Under the pieces are notes generated by a model. That model had not been told where the DNA came from, ran no database searches, and was given only the letters and a program-made list of their open reading frames with translations. A program made the position numbers and the translations under genes. From Polaromonas sp. (lineage in GTDB: Bacteria > Pseudomonadota > Gammaproteobacteria > Burkholderiales > Burkholderiaceae_C), in contig JAAFJF010000001.1 of the NCBI GenBank assembly GCA_013298815.1, forward strand, positions 124,001 to 188,000: a stretch of DNA of 64,000 nt. The letters run 5' to 3'. Shown here in pieces: positions 56,731 to 64,000 of the stretch; the first letter of the stretch is position 1; every line of letters starts with the position of its first letter.

Positions 56731-58107
56731 TTAAACTGAATGACCAAGTTGTATTGACACAACTGTCCCGCGACCAGGGCGTGACCTTAACTTCAACTCA
56801 GCGCCTATCAGGTCTGCCAACTGTGCAACGATGGCTAAACCTAGTCCGAAACCGTCACTGGTTCCCGCATTAGATGGGCTTTTGTAAAACTCTTTGAAGA
56901 CCAAGCTGTGTTGGTCGGCTGAAATGCCTACGCCAGTATCCCAAACCTCTATGACGACACCTTGTTTAGAGTTTCTGCAGGCTACGAGCACACCGCCAGA
57001 TTGTGTGTATTTAAGCGCATTGGAGACGAGGTTTCCCAAAATGCGAACCAGCAAAACATGATCGGTAAAAACTGTTTTTTGAAGTACTCGGGTTCTTAGC
57101 TCTAAATTTTTGGATTTCGCAAGGGGGTGATATTGGCTGAACAATTCGTACATCAGCACTTCCAAATCGACCGTTTCTAAGTTGGTGCCCACTTGACCCT
57201 CAGTCAGTCGTGACATATCAAACAGAGAATCAAATAAATTGATGACGGCTTTTGTGGATAGCGCAATTTTGGGTGCGATTTCTTGCGAGGCTGTTGGGTC
57301 CTCAATCAGCCAACCAGCGTACAAATCTAACGCCAAAACCGGCTGACGCATGTCATGCGCGGCGCTTGCCAGCATACGGTTTTTGGTAGCTACAGCTGCA
57401 AGCGCTGTTTCACGCTGCTCAGTCAACGACGCGATCAGGTTGCGATTTCGGTATTGTAGTTTTAAGCCATCAACATAGGTGGTGTTCATGCGCGCACCCA
57501 CGCGAAACTGCATAAACACAAAAATTGCAATCATGGTCAAGTACCACAATTGAACTGTATCGGGCTTGAAATCTTGCACTGTGCCAATGTAAAGCAAAAC
57601 GGCAGTGAATAAGCCTGCGCAGTAAGCCCAGATGAACCGATGCATCAAGCGCACATGGCTGGATAAGTTTGACACCGAGAACATGCCAAATATCAAAACC
57701 ACGATCAAGCAAAAGATGGCAATATTTGGGGCTGGAATTCCATTGAACAGAAAAACAGAAATACCCCAAATAAAGCCGTTCATAGGCGCTAATCTGGCGT
57801 AGCGGTGAAAGTAGACAGCGCGCTCGGCAGTATGTTTGACCTGGTCACTTCGTATGTAACCTTTTAAGAACCAAAGTCGCAGAGCACTCACTGCGCTGTT
57901 TACGGTGAACCAAATCATCAGCAGCGTCGTTGACGTATGGCCGTACAGCAAGGCTGTCGTGAAAATCATGGCGCAAAACATCAACAACTGCGAGTCCAGC
58001 ACGCTGACCATCACGTGGCGAATGCACTCAGACCTTACCCACTGCGCTTCCGTAACCGCAGTTTTCTTTTTTACTACATGTAGGGGCAAGGCTTGCGCGG
58101 GGCTCAT
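56731..58107 (-). CDS. Membrane sensor histidine kinase (orphan, copy 2)
   Basis: A 458-residue kinase of the same design as its neighbour: six or so membrane segments, H-box MLASAAHDMRQPVLALDLYA, N-box LGNLVSNALKYTQSGG, then DTGVGI and GFGLGLAIV. The shared architecture and order indicate a tandem duplication followed by divergence, strongest in the membrane part. No partner response regulator was found in the window. Confidence 0.88.
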   Translation of the reverse strand: MSPAQALPLHVVKKKTAVTEAQWVRSECIRHVMVSVLDSQLLMFCAMIFTTALLYGHTSTTLLMIWFTVNSAVSALRLWFLKGYIRSDQVKHTAERAVYFHRYARLAPMNGFIWGISVFLFNGIPAPNIAIFCLIVVLIFGMFSVSNLSSHVRLMHRFIWAYCAGLFTAVLLYIGTVQDFKPDTVQLWYLTMIAIFVFMQFRVGARMNTTYVDGLKLQYRNRNLIASLTEQRETALAAVATKNRMLASAAHDMRQPVLALDLYAGWLIEDPTASQEIAPKIALSTKAVINLFDSLFDMSRLTEGQVGTNLETVDLEVLMYELFSQYHPLAKSKNLELRTRVLQKTVFTDHVLLVRILGNLVSNALKYTQSGGVLVACRNSKQGVVIEVWDTGVGISADQHSLVFKEFYKSPSNAGTSDGFGLGLAIVAQLADLIGAELKLRSRPGRGTVVSIQLGHSV

Positions 58108-58164
58108 ACTCTCAGTGTACAGACAAATACCAAATTATCACTAGGTATTTGCTAGCACCGAGTT

Positions 58165-58761
58165 CTACTGCGCTACGTGAATGCCCATTTTGTGAGTTGA
58201 GGCTGAAGCAGTTACTGGCGCAGCCGCTTTTGCGCCGAACAGCACATCGCCAGACAGCTGACCGCCTTCTTCAATAATGACTTTGCCGTAGCGAATCGTG
58301 CCATTGACTTTGCCTTGCGAAAAAATGACCAGCTTGTCGCGCACGGTTAAATTGCCATCAAACTGACCGTGAATTTCTGCAATATCGATGTCAGCTGAAC
58401 CTTTGAACGCACCGTTTGCCATGATTTGGATAACGCGGGAGTCCATGGTTGCCTCGACCGTGCCTTCTACAACCAAAGTATCACAATCGGTGATTTCAAC
58501 CCCTTTTAATTTGATGTTGGGACCAACAATAAGTCGGCTACCGCCCTCAATGCCCGGGCTGGCTGCTGTTGATGCGGTGCTGGACACCGATGTTGCTGCG
58601 GCTGTCGTGGAGATTGTCTCCGTACGCAAACCCGTTTGCGTCAAGTTGTTGACGGGCTCTGTTCTGACTGAGCCGTTGAGGTTGCGACCACTGTTGGGCG
58701 AGTAGGGTGCAGGTGCGGGCTCGGGGTCGCGTTTGCCGAAAAAGGGTGATGCTAATGCCAT
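58165..58761 (-). CDS. Bactofilin (polymer-forming cytoskeletal protein)
   Basis: A 198-residue protein with a disordered N-terminus (FFGKRDPEPAPAPYSPNSGR) and a central bactofilin beta-helix (about residues 80-175: LIVGPNIKLKGVEITDCDTL, VVEGTVEATM, KGSADIDIAEIHGQFDGNLT). Bactofilins polymerise without nucleotide and take part in cell shape, polarity or chromosome positioning. MALASPFFGK is the start because AAGGAA lies 7 bp before it. The nearest possible partners, such as an M23 peptidase, are absent. Confidence 0.9.
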   Translation of the reverse strand: MALASPFFGKRDPEPAPAPYSPNSGRNLNGSVRTEPVNNLTQTGLRTETISTTAAATSVSSTASTAASPGIEGGSRLIVGPNIKLKGVEITDCDTLVVEGTVEATMDSRVIQIMANGAFKGSADIDIAEIHGQFDGNLTVRDKLVIFSQGKVNGTIRYGKVIIEEGGQLSGDVLFGAKAAAPVTASASTHKMGIHVAQ

Positions 58762-58940
58762 GGGAAGTTCCTTTTTAATCATCTACACATATAGACAAGG
58801 CCATCCTAAGCGCCATCGTTCTGTCAAATGCATGGTGATGTAAGCGAGGTAACAAACTTGGGCGCTATCACCTAAATGGATAGCATGCCGTTACGTGTCT
58901 TACATGGTGTTCAAGCAAGTAACTGGACCCTTGCTTGCCT

Positions 58941-61900
58941 TCAGGTAAGCAATTGCACATTCCCTCCCGCCGCTGTGGTGTTGACGGTGAGCGTCTGCTC
59001 CGCACAAAAGCGGTACAGGTAATGTGGGCCGCCGGCTTTGGGCCCCGTGCCGCTCAAGCCTTCGCCACCAAAGGGCTGCACGCCCACTACCGCGCCAATC
59101 ATGTTGCGGTTGATGTAAACATTGCCGACGTGCGCGGCTCGCGCCAGCGCCTGCGCACGGGAGTCTATGCGGGTCTGGATGCCCAGCGTCAGCCCGTAGC
59201 CCAGGGCGTTGATCTGCGCGATCACCTCAGCAGGGTCGCCACGCCAGCGCACCACGTGCAGCACGGGGCCGAAGATTTCGGCACCGATGTCGCTGATGGC
59301 GTTGAGTTCGAAAGCGGCAGGAGGAATGAGATTGGATTTGTCATTTGCTATGCTATTTATAGCTTTTGAGGCAGTAAATACGCCGGCTATAGGTATATTT
59401 AAGAGTGATTTTGATGATTTCTCTAGTCTTTGGAGGTGATTTTGGATGTTTTCGAAGGCTTCTTTATCGATCACCGGGCCGACGTCAGTGGCCAGATCGG
59501 CGGTATCGCCCACTCGGAGCTCCTTGGCTGCACCCTGAATCATTTCAATCACGCCATCGGCAATCGACTCGTGTACACACAGCAAGCGCAATGCCGAACA
59601 ACGCTGACCGGCGGAGCGGAAGGCGCTTTGCACCACGGCGTCGGCCACCTGTTCGGGCAAAGCGGTGCTGTCGACCAGCATGGCGTTGATGCCGCCGGTT
59701 TCGGCGATCAGCGGCACAATCGCGCCGTCTTTCGCTGCCAAGGCGCGGTTGATGATTTTGGCGACCTGCGTCGAGCCGGTGAAAACCACGCCCGCCACGT
59801 CGGGGGCGGCGACCAGTGCCGCACCCACCGTCTCTCCCGCGCCGTGCAGGAGTTGCAACGCGCCCATCGGTACGCCTGCGTTGTGCAGCAGCGCCACCAT
59901 GGCCTGTGCCACGCCCGGCGTTTGCTCGGCCGGTTTGGCTAGAACGGTGTTGCCAGTCGCTAAAGCTGCGGCGACCTGACCTGCAAAGATCGCCAGTGGG
60001 AAGTTCCACGGGCTGATGCACACCCACGGGCCGCGTGCGATCAGGTGCAGCTCGTTGGTTTCGCCCGTGACGCCAAGTGTCACACCCATGTTTTGTCCGG
60101 GCAGGGCAATCGGTGCCATGACGCGCTCGGCTTCATCGGCGTAATAGCGCAAAAAGTCCACCGCTTCCCGTACCTCAGACACCGCATCGCCCCAGGTTTT
60201 GAAGGCCTCTTTGACCAGCAGGGCGCAGAAAGTGGGGAGTTGGGCGTCCAAGGCGTCGGCCGTGGTTCGCAAGATGGCGGCGCGGTCGGACACGGCGGTT
60301 TTGCGCCAAGTTTGGTAGCTCGCAAGACTTGCTTTGACAGCTTCTGGGATGGCTGCAACCGCATATTCGGCTACAACGGGCACAGTCGCCGTGGCATACG
60401 CCGCCAACAGCGGCTCGCGCATGGTTTCCACGGTCAAATCGACGCCGTTGCTGTTTTTTCGGGCAGATGGAGATTGACCAAACAACTGCGGCGGCAGGGC
60501 AAAAGCGCTATGCGGCTCTAAACGCAGTGGTGAAATCAGCAATTCTTCCATGCCTACTGATTCGTCGGTGAGCTGGTGCACAAACGACGAATTCGCGCCG
60601 TTTTCCAGCAGACGACGCACCAAATACGCCAGCAAGTCGCGGTGCGCGCCCACGGGGGCGTAGACGCGGCAGCTGATGAGTGGGTTTTTCAACACCTCGC
60701 GGTAAACGCCTTCGCCCATGCCGTGCAGACGCTGCAACTCGAAAGGTGCGCCAGTTTTGGCTGCCATCTGCAAAATCGCAGCGATGGTCGCGGCGTTGTG
60801 GGTCGCAAACTGCGGGTAGATCGCATCGGGCGCGCCCAGCAGGGCTTTGGCGCAGGCGAGGTAGGACACGTCGGTGTGGTGTTTGTGGGTGAACACGGGG
60901 TAGTGCGGCAGGCCGAGTTCTTGGGCACGCTTGATCTCGCTGTCCCAGTACGCGCCTTTGACCAAGCGGCACATGAGCTTGAGTTTGTATTTGCGGGCGA
61001 TTGACGTGACGTGCTCAATCAGCTCCAAGGCGCGGGTTTGGTAGGCTTGCATCGCCAGGCCGAAACCTTCCCACTGCGGGTAGTGGGCGGCGACTTGGGC
61101 GGCAAGAGCTTCGAAGACGTCGAGTGACAACTCCAGCCTATCGACCTCTTCCGCATCAATGGTGAGGTTAATGTTGGCCTTTGCCGCCAGCTCGCAGAGT
61201 CCCCACACGCGCGGCACTAGCTCGGCCATGACGCGACTGCGCTGCGCGTCTTCGTAGCGTGGGTGCAAAGCGCTCAATTTGATGGAAATACCGTCGTTTT
61301 GAGCGGTATTTTTGACTGTAGCCAGTGTATTTGCTGCCTGAGTAGCTATTGAAATAATAGCATTTTTGTAACTAGCCAGATACGTCAAAGCATCTGCATC
61401 GGTTCGCGCACCTTCGCCCAACATGTCGTAGCTGAATCTGAGATTGGCGGTTTTCTTACGGGTTGAATCCGCCACCTTCATCGCTTCAGTAATCGTCTGT
61501 CCGAGGACGAACTGGTGACCGAGCAGCTGTACGGCACGCAGCGTGGCGGCGACGACAGTTTTCGCGCCCAGTTTGGTCATCAGGTTTGGAGATTCGGTTT
61601 TGCCATTTTCTGATGAAGGCAAAAACTTCTTGGACATCGCAATCGCAGCGCTGGACAGGCGGGTCAGGGCTGAGTCCTGCGCGCCGTCAAAATCAGCGCG
61701 TCCAAGCTGGTCTGCGGTTAACGCAATGGCAGTTTCGGCATCGGGCACACGCAGCAACGCTTCCGCCAAGCGCATCAAAGCCAGACCTTCAGCGCTTGAA
61801 ATCGGGTATTCCTTCAACAAGCTTTCCATCGCCCAAAACGGCGGCGGGTTGTCGCGCACGGCTTGCACCCAGGGGGCGGCGGCTTTGGCGGCGCTGGCCC

Positions 61901-61979
61901 AATCCAAGGTGCTGGCAAGCGAGTTGAGGCGCTGGGCGACGATGGTGGCTTCTGGGCGGTAGGGGTTGGGTAGGCGCAT
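58941..61979 (-). CDS. putA: Bifunctional proline dehydrogenase / glutamate semialdehyde dehydrogenase
   Basis: A 1012-residue two-step proline catabolism enzyme. The N-terminal ribbon-helix-helix regulator domain of E. coli PutA is absent, so this is the non-regulatory type. The PRODH barrel has RFSYDMLGEGARTDADA and MCRLVKGAYWDSEIKRAQEL; the ALDH part has the catalytic Cys in SAGQRCSALRLL and Glu in AETGG. It carries two in-frame dispersed repeats, at about residues 204-221 (AIISIATQAANTLA) and 862-878 (AGVFTASKAINSIA), both in loops that are shorter in homologues. Confidence 0.95.
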   Translation of the reverse strand: MRLPNPYRPEATIVAQRLNSLASTLDWASAAKAAAPWVQAVRDNPPPFWAMESLLKEYPISSAEGLALMRLAEALLRVPDAETAIALTADQLGRADFDGAQDSALTRLSSAAIAMSKKFLPSSENGKTESPNLMTKLGAKTVVAATLRAVQLLGHQFVLGQTITEAMKVADSTRKKTANLRFSYDMLGEGARTDADALTYLASYKNAIISIATQAANTLATVKNTAQNDGISIKLSALHPRYEDAQRSRVMAELVPRVWGLCELAAKANINLTIDAEEVDRLELSLDVFEALAAQVAAHYPQWEGFGLAMQAYQTRALELIEHVTSIARKYKLKLMCRLVKGAYWDSEIKRAQELGLPHYPVFTHKHHTDVSYLACAKALLGAPDAIYPQFATHNAATIAAILQMAAKTGAPFELQRLHGMGEGVYREVLKNPLISCRVYAPVGAHRDLLAYLVRRLLENGANSSFVHQLTDESVGMEELLISPLRLEPHSAFALPPQLFGQSPSARKNSNGVDLTVETMREPLLAAYATATVPVVAEYAVAAIPEAVKASLASYQTWRKTAVSDRAAILRTTADALDAQLPTFCALLVKEAFKTWGDAVSEVREAVDFLRYYADEAERVMAPIALPGQNMGVTLGVTGETNELHLIARGPWVCISPWNFPLAIFAGQVAAALATGNTVLAKPAEQTPGVAQAMVALLHNAGVPMGALQLLHGAGETVGAALVAAPDVAGVVFTGSTQVAKIINRALAAKDGAIVPLIAETGGINAMLVDSTALPEQVADAVVQSAFRSAGQRCSALRLLCVHESIADGVIEMIQGAAKELRVGDTADLATDVGPVIDKEAFENIQNHLQRLEKSSKSLLNIPIAGVFTASKAINSIANDKSNLIPPAAFELNAISDIGAEIFGPVLHVVRWRGDPAEVIAQINALGYGLTLGIQTRIDSRAQALARAAHVGNVYINRNMIGAVVGVQPFGGEGLSGTGPKAGGPHYLYRFCAEQTLTVNTTAAGGNVQLLT
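59346..59393 (+). repeat. Dispersed repeat copy inside putA (ALDH part)
   Basis: TTGCTATGCTATTTATAGC, then TTTTGAGGCAGTAAATACGC, then CGGCTATAG. putA reads it as IAGVFTASKAINSIA. Confidence 0.9.
61318..61366 (-). repeat. Dispersed repeat copy inside putA (PRODH part)
   Basis: TGTAGCCAGTGTATTTGCTG, then CCTGAGTAGCTATTGAAATA, then ATAGC. putA reads it as AIISIATQAANTLATV. Confidence 0.88.
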
Positions 61980-62148
61980 GGTGAATCTCAGCTTGAATAA
62001 ATTGATAGCGAAGTATTGACCAAATACGCCAAGTTGTTAACAGGAAAAAGTCTCTTATAAGCGGCATTCACGCCCTAGTAAATCTGAGAATGCGCTAAGA
62101 GAGTGACGTGAAAATGACGAGAAGGGGGAAGTAAATTAAAATGGTGGT

Positions 62149-64000
62149 ATGAACTATCCCCAAGAATTTGACGTCATCGTCGTCGGTGGCGGCCACGCTG
62201 GCACCGAGGCTGCACTAGCCAGCGCCCGCATGGGCTGCAAAACCCTGCTCCTGTCGCACAACATCGAGACGCTGGGGCAGATGAGCTGCAACCCCTCGAT
62301 TGGCGGTATTGGCAAAGGCCACTTGGTCAAAGAAGTCGATGCCATGGGCGGCGCGATGGCGCTTGCGACGGACGAAGCGGGCATCCAGTTTCGCATCCTC
62401 AACAGCTCCAAAGGCCCCGCCGTGCGGGCAACCCGGGCGCAGGCCGACCGTGTGCTTTACAAGGCGGCGATTCGCCACAAGCTGGAGAACCAGCCCAACC
62501 TCTGGCTGTTCCAGCAGGCGGTGGACGATTTGATGGTTGAGGGCGATAGAGTCTTCGGTGCTGTGACGCAAGTCGGCGTGCGCTTTCGCAGTAAAACCGT
62601 GGTGCTGACGGCGGGGACGTTTCTGGACGGCAAAATCCACGTCGGTCTGAACAACTACGCAGCGGGTAGGGCAGGTGACCCGCCAGCGGTGTCGCTCAGC
62701 AGCCGGCTCAAGGAGTTGAAACTCCCGCAAGGCCGCCTAAAGACTGGCACGCCACCGCGTTTGGATGGTCGCACGATTGACTTCAGCAAGTGTCTAGAAC
62801 AACCCGGTGATGGTGTAGCGCAGCTGGACGGCACGGTCACACCTATGCCAATGTTTAGCTTTTTAGGCAAAACATCCATGCACCCGCAGCAGGTGCCGTG
62901 CTGGATCACCCATACCAATGAGCGCACGCACGACATTATTCGCTCTGGCTTCGACCGTAGCCCCATGTTCACTGGCAAGATTGAGGGCGTGGGACCGCGC
63001 TATTGCCCCAGTGTGGAAGACAAAATCAACCGCTTTGCCGATAAGGAAAGCCACCAGATTTTCTTGGAACCCGAAGGCCTGACCACCAACGAGTACTACC
63101 CCAACGGCATCAGCACCAGCCTGCCGTTTGACATCCAGTATGAGTTGGTTCGCTCGATGGTGGGGCTGGAAAACGCCCACATCTTGCGCCCTGGTTACGC
63201 GATTGAGTACGATTACTTTGACCCGCGCGCCCTGAAAACCAGCTTTGAAACCCGCGCCATTGGCGGCTTGTTCTTCGCGGGGCAGATCAACGGCACAACC
63301 GGCTACGAAGAAGCGGCGGCGCAGGGCATGTTTGCCGGTATCAACGCCGCTTTGCAATGCCGCAGTTTGGGTTTCGGAGATGCGTCTTTGAGCGCTGCGG
63401 GAAGTGCCACTTATACGGGTGACACATGGTTGCCACGTCGTGACGAAGCCTACTTGGGTGTGTTGGTGGATGACTTGATCAGCAAGGGTGTGACCGAGCC
63501 TTACCGCATGTTCACCAGCCGCGCCGAGTTCCGCCTGCAGCTGCGCGAAGACAATGCAGATGTGCGTTTGACGGAAGTGGGTCGTCAACTTGGCTTGGTT
63601 GACGATGTGCGTTGGGATGCATTTAGCCGCAAGCGCGACGCTGTTTCACGTGAAACACAGCGTTTGAAAGCACTGTGGGCAAGCCCGAAAAACGTATCTT
63701 CAGCAGAGGCTGAGCGTGTTTTTGGCAAAGCTTTGGAGCATGAGTACAACATGTTGGAATTGCTGCGCCGCCCAGATGTTAATTACGCTGGGTTGATGAG
63801 TTTGGAGTCTGGCAAGTTTGCTGACTTCGAAGCACTGCCGTCGGATGCCATCAACAGTGATACGACCGTTGTGGAGCAAATCGAAATTGTCGCCAAATAT
63901 GCGGGTTATATTGACCGCCAGCATGCTGAGGTTGAAAAAGCACTGCATTTTGAGCAGTTCAAATTACCATCAAATATGGACTACAGCCAAGTATCCGCGC
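62149..64000 (+). CDS. mnmG: tRNA uridine-5-carboxymethylaminomethyl modification enzyme MnmG (partial)
   Basis: The gene begins at ATG 62149 ([20 protein letters not shown]) and runs off the right edge with 617 codons visible. The FAD-binding [17 protein letters not shown] and the conserved [31 protein letters not shown] and [18 protein letters not shown] are present. It acts with MnmE on tRNA wobble uridines. It is divergent from putA. A perfect parS site lies within its coding sequence. Confidence 0.97.
   Translation, partial: MNYPQEFDVIVVGGGHAGTEAALASARMGCKTLLLSHNIETLGQMSCNPSIGGIGKGHLVKEVDAMGGAMALATDEAGIQFRILNSSKGPAVRATRAQADRVLYKAAIRHKLENQPNLWLFQQAVDDLMVEGDRVFGAVTQVGVRFRSKTVVLTAGTFLDGKIHVGLNNYAAGRAGDPPAVSLSSRLKELKLPQGRLKTGTPPRLDGRTIDFSKCLEQPGDGVAQLDGTVTPMPMFSFLGKTSMHPQQVPCWITHTNERTHDIIRSGFDRSPMFTGKIEGVGPRYCPSVEDKINRFADKESHQIFLEPEGLTTNEYYPNGISTSLPFDIQYELVRSMVGLENAHILRPGYAIEYDYFDPRALKTSFETRAIGGLFFAGQINGTTGYEEAAAQGMFAGINAALQCRSLGFGDASLSAAGSATYTGDTWLPRRDEAYLGVLVDDLISKGVTEPYRMFTSRAEFRLQLREDNADVRLTEVGRQLGLVDDVRWDAFSRKRDAVSRETQRLKALWASPKNVSSAEAERVFGKALEHEYNMLELLRRPDVNYAGLMSLESGKFADFEALPSDAINSDTTVVEQIEIVAKYAGYIDRQHAEVEKALHFEQFKLPSNMDYSQVSA
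63642..63657. other. parS site (ParB-binding centromere) inside mnmG
   Basis: TGTTTCACGTGAAACA is the exact 16-bp bacterial parS consensus. mnmG reads it as VSRET. ParB binding near the origin drives chromosome segregation; the parAB genes typically lie just beyond mnmG-rsmG, outside this window. Confidence 0.95.

Noticed and set aside
58762-58940. Regulatory element between putA and the bactofilin gene
   Set aside because: Only a 5-bp inverted repeat (CTATC/GATAG) is visible, which is not beyond chance.
58941-61979. PutA lacking its DNA-binding domain as a deletion
   Set aside because: PutA without the ribbon-helix-helix domain is a common natural type; the visible N-terminus begins normally.
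61990-62032. Further dispersed-repeat copy upstream of putA
   Set aside because: GATAGCGAAG...AAATACGCC fits only at the two ends (about 16 of 26 bases); too weak to call.

Overview
This is a chromosomal, origin-proximal stretch of a betaproteobacterium, most likely order Burkholderiales and close to Comamonadaceae. The evidence is the gene content and order: a corC-lnt-glyQ-glyS-gmhB-plsC-ygjP block, a split MetH behind an SAH riboswitch, a paaIKABCDE-paaR cluster, orphan Bug/TctC receptors and dnaA-dnaN-gyrB. No rRNA, tRNA, CRISPR array, prophage or intact insertion sequence was seen.

Layout. 0-8 kb: start of tldD, a membrane-anchored alpha/beta hydrolase, then the phenylacetate operon behind a strong promoter with an 18-bp palindrome, ended by a TetR regulator and a terminator. 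8-13.5 kb: a LysR regulator, then mnmE-yidC-yidD-rnpA-rpmH on the minus strand. 13.6-16 kb: an orphan branched-chain amino-acid-type binding protein and a DMT exporter. 16-25 kb: the housekeeping block named above, interrupted on the opposite strand by a vapBC toxin-antitoxin pair. 25-36 kb: accessory metabolism (two TctC receptors, pterin dehydratase, PEP carboxykinase, ModA with a Tat signal, an exonuclease/GIY-YIG fusion, an Ldh2-family dehydrogenase, an LtaS-like transferase, gluconokinase). 36-39.4 kb: metH with its SAH riboswitch. 39.5-39.75 kb: a candidate replication origin with DnaA boxes, a GC-rich spacer, DnaA-trio repeats and an AT-rich stretch. 39.8-43.4 kb: an AT-rich island with a CCWGG-type restriction-modification system and a small unknown gene, each bounded by copies of the same short repeat. 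43.4-49 kb: gyrB-dnaN-dnaA, pointing towards the candidate origin. 49-55 kb: a molybdoenzyme operon (iorA-iorB-xdhC-modB-modC). 55-58 kb: two tandem orphan histidine kinases. 58-62 kb: bactofilin and PutA. 62.1 kb to the end: the start of mnmG, carrying a perfect parS site.

The most notable signal is a dispersed, partly palindromic repeat of about 45 bp, with some 20 copies in 64 kb. About half lie between genes, nearly always just after a stop codon. The rest lie inside essential or housekeeping genes (yidC, mnmE, putA twice, modC, xdhC, lnt and others), where they stay in frame and add peptides such as AINSIAxQAVNTPA or AGVFTASxAINSIA. This resembles the behaviour of Rickettsia palindromic elements. 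The same repeats flank the restriction island as direct repeats, and an inverted pair brackets the island plus dnaA-dnaN-gyrB, which could explain the unusual orientation of the dnaA operon relative to the candidate origin.
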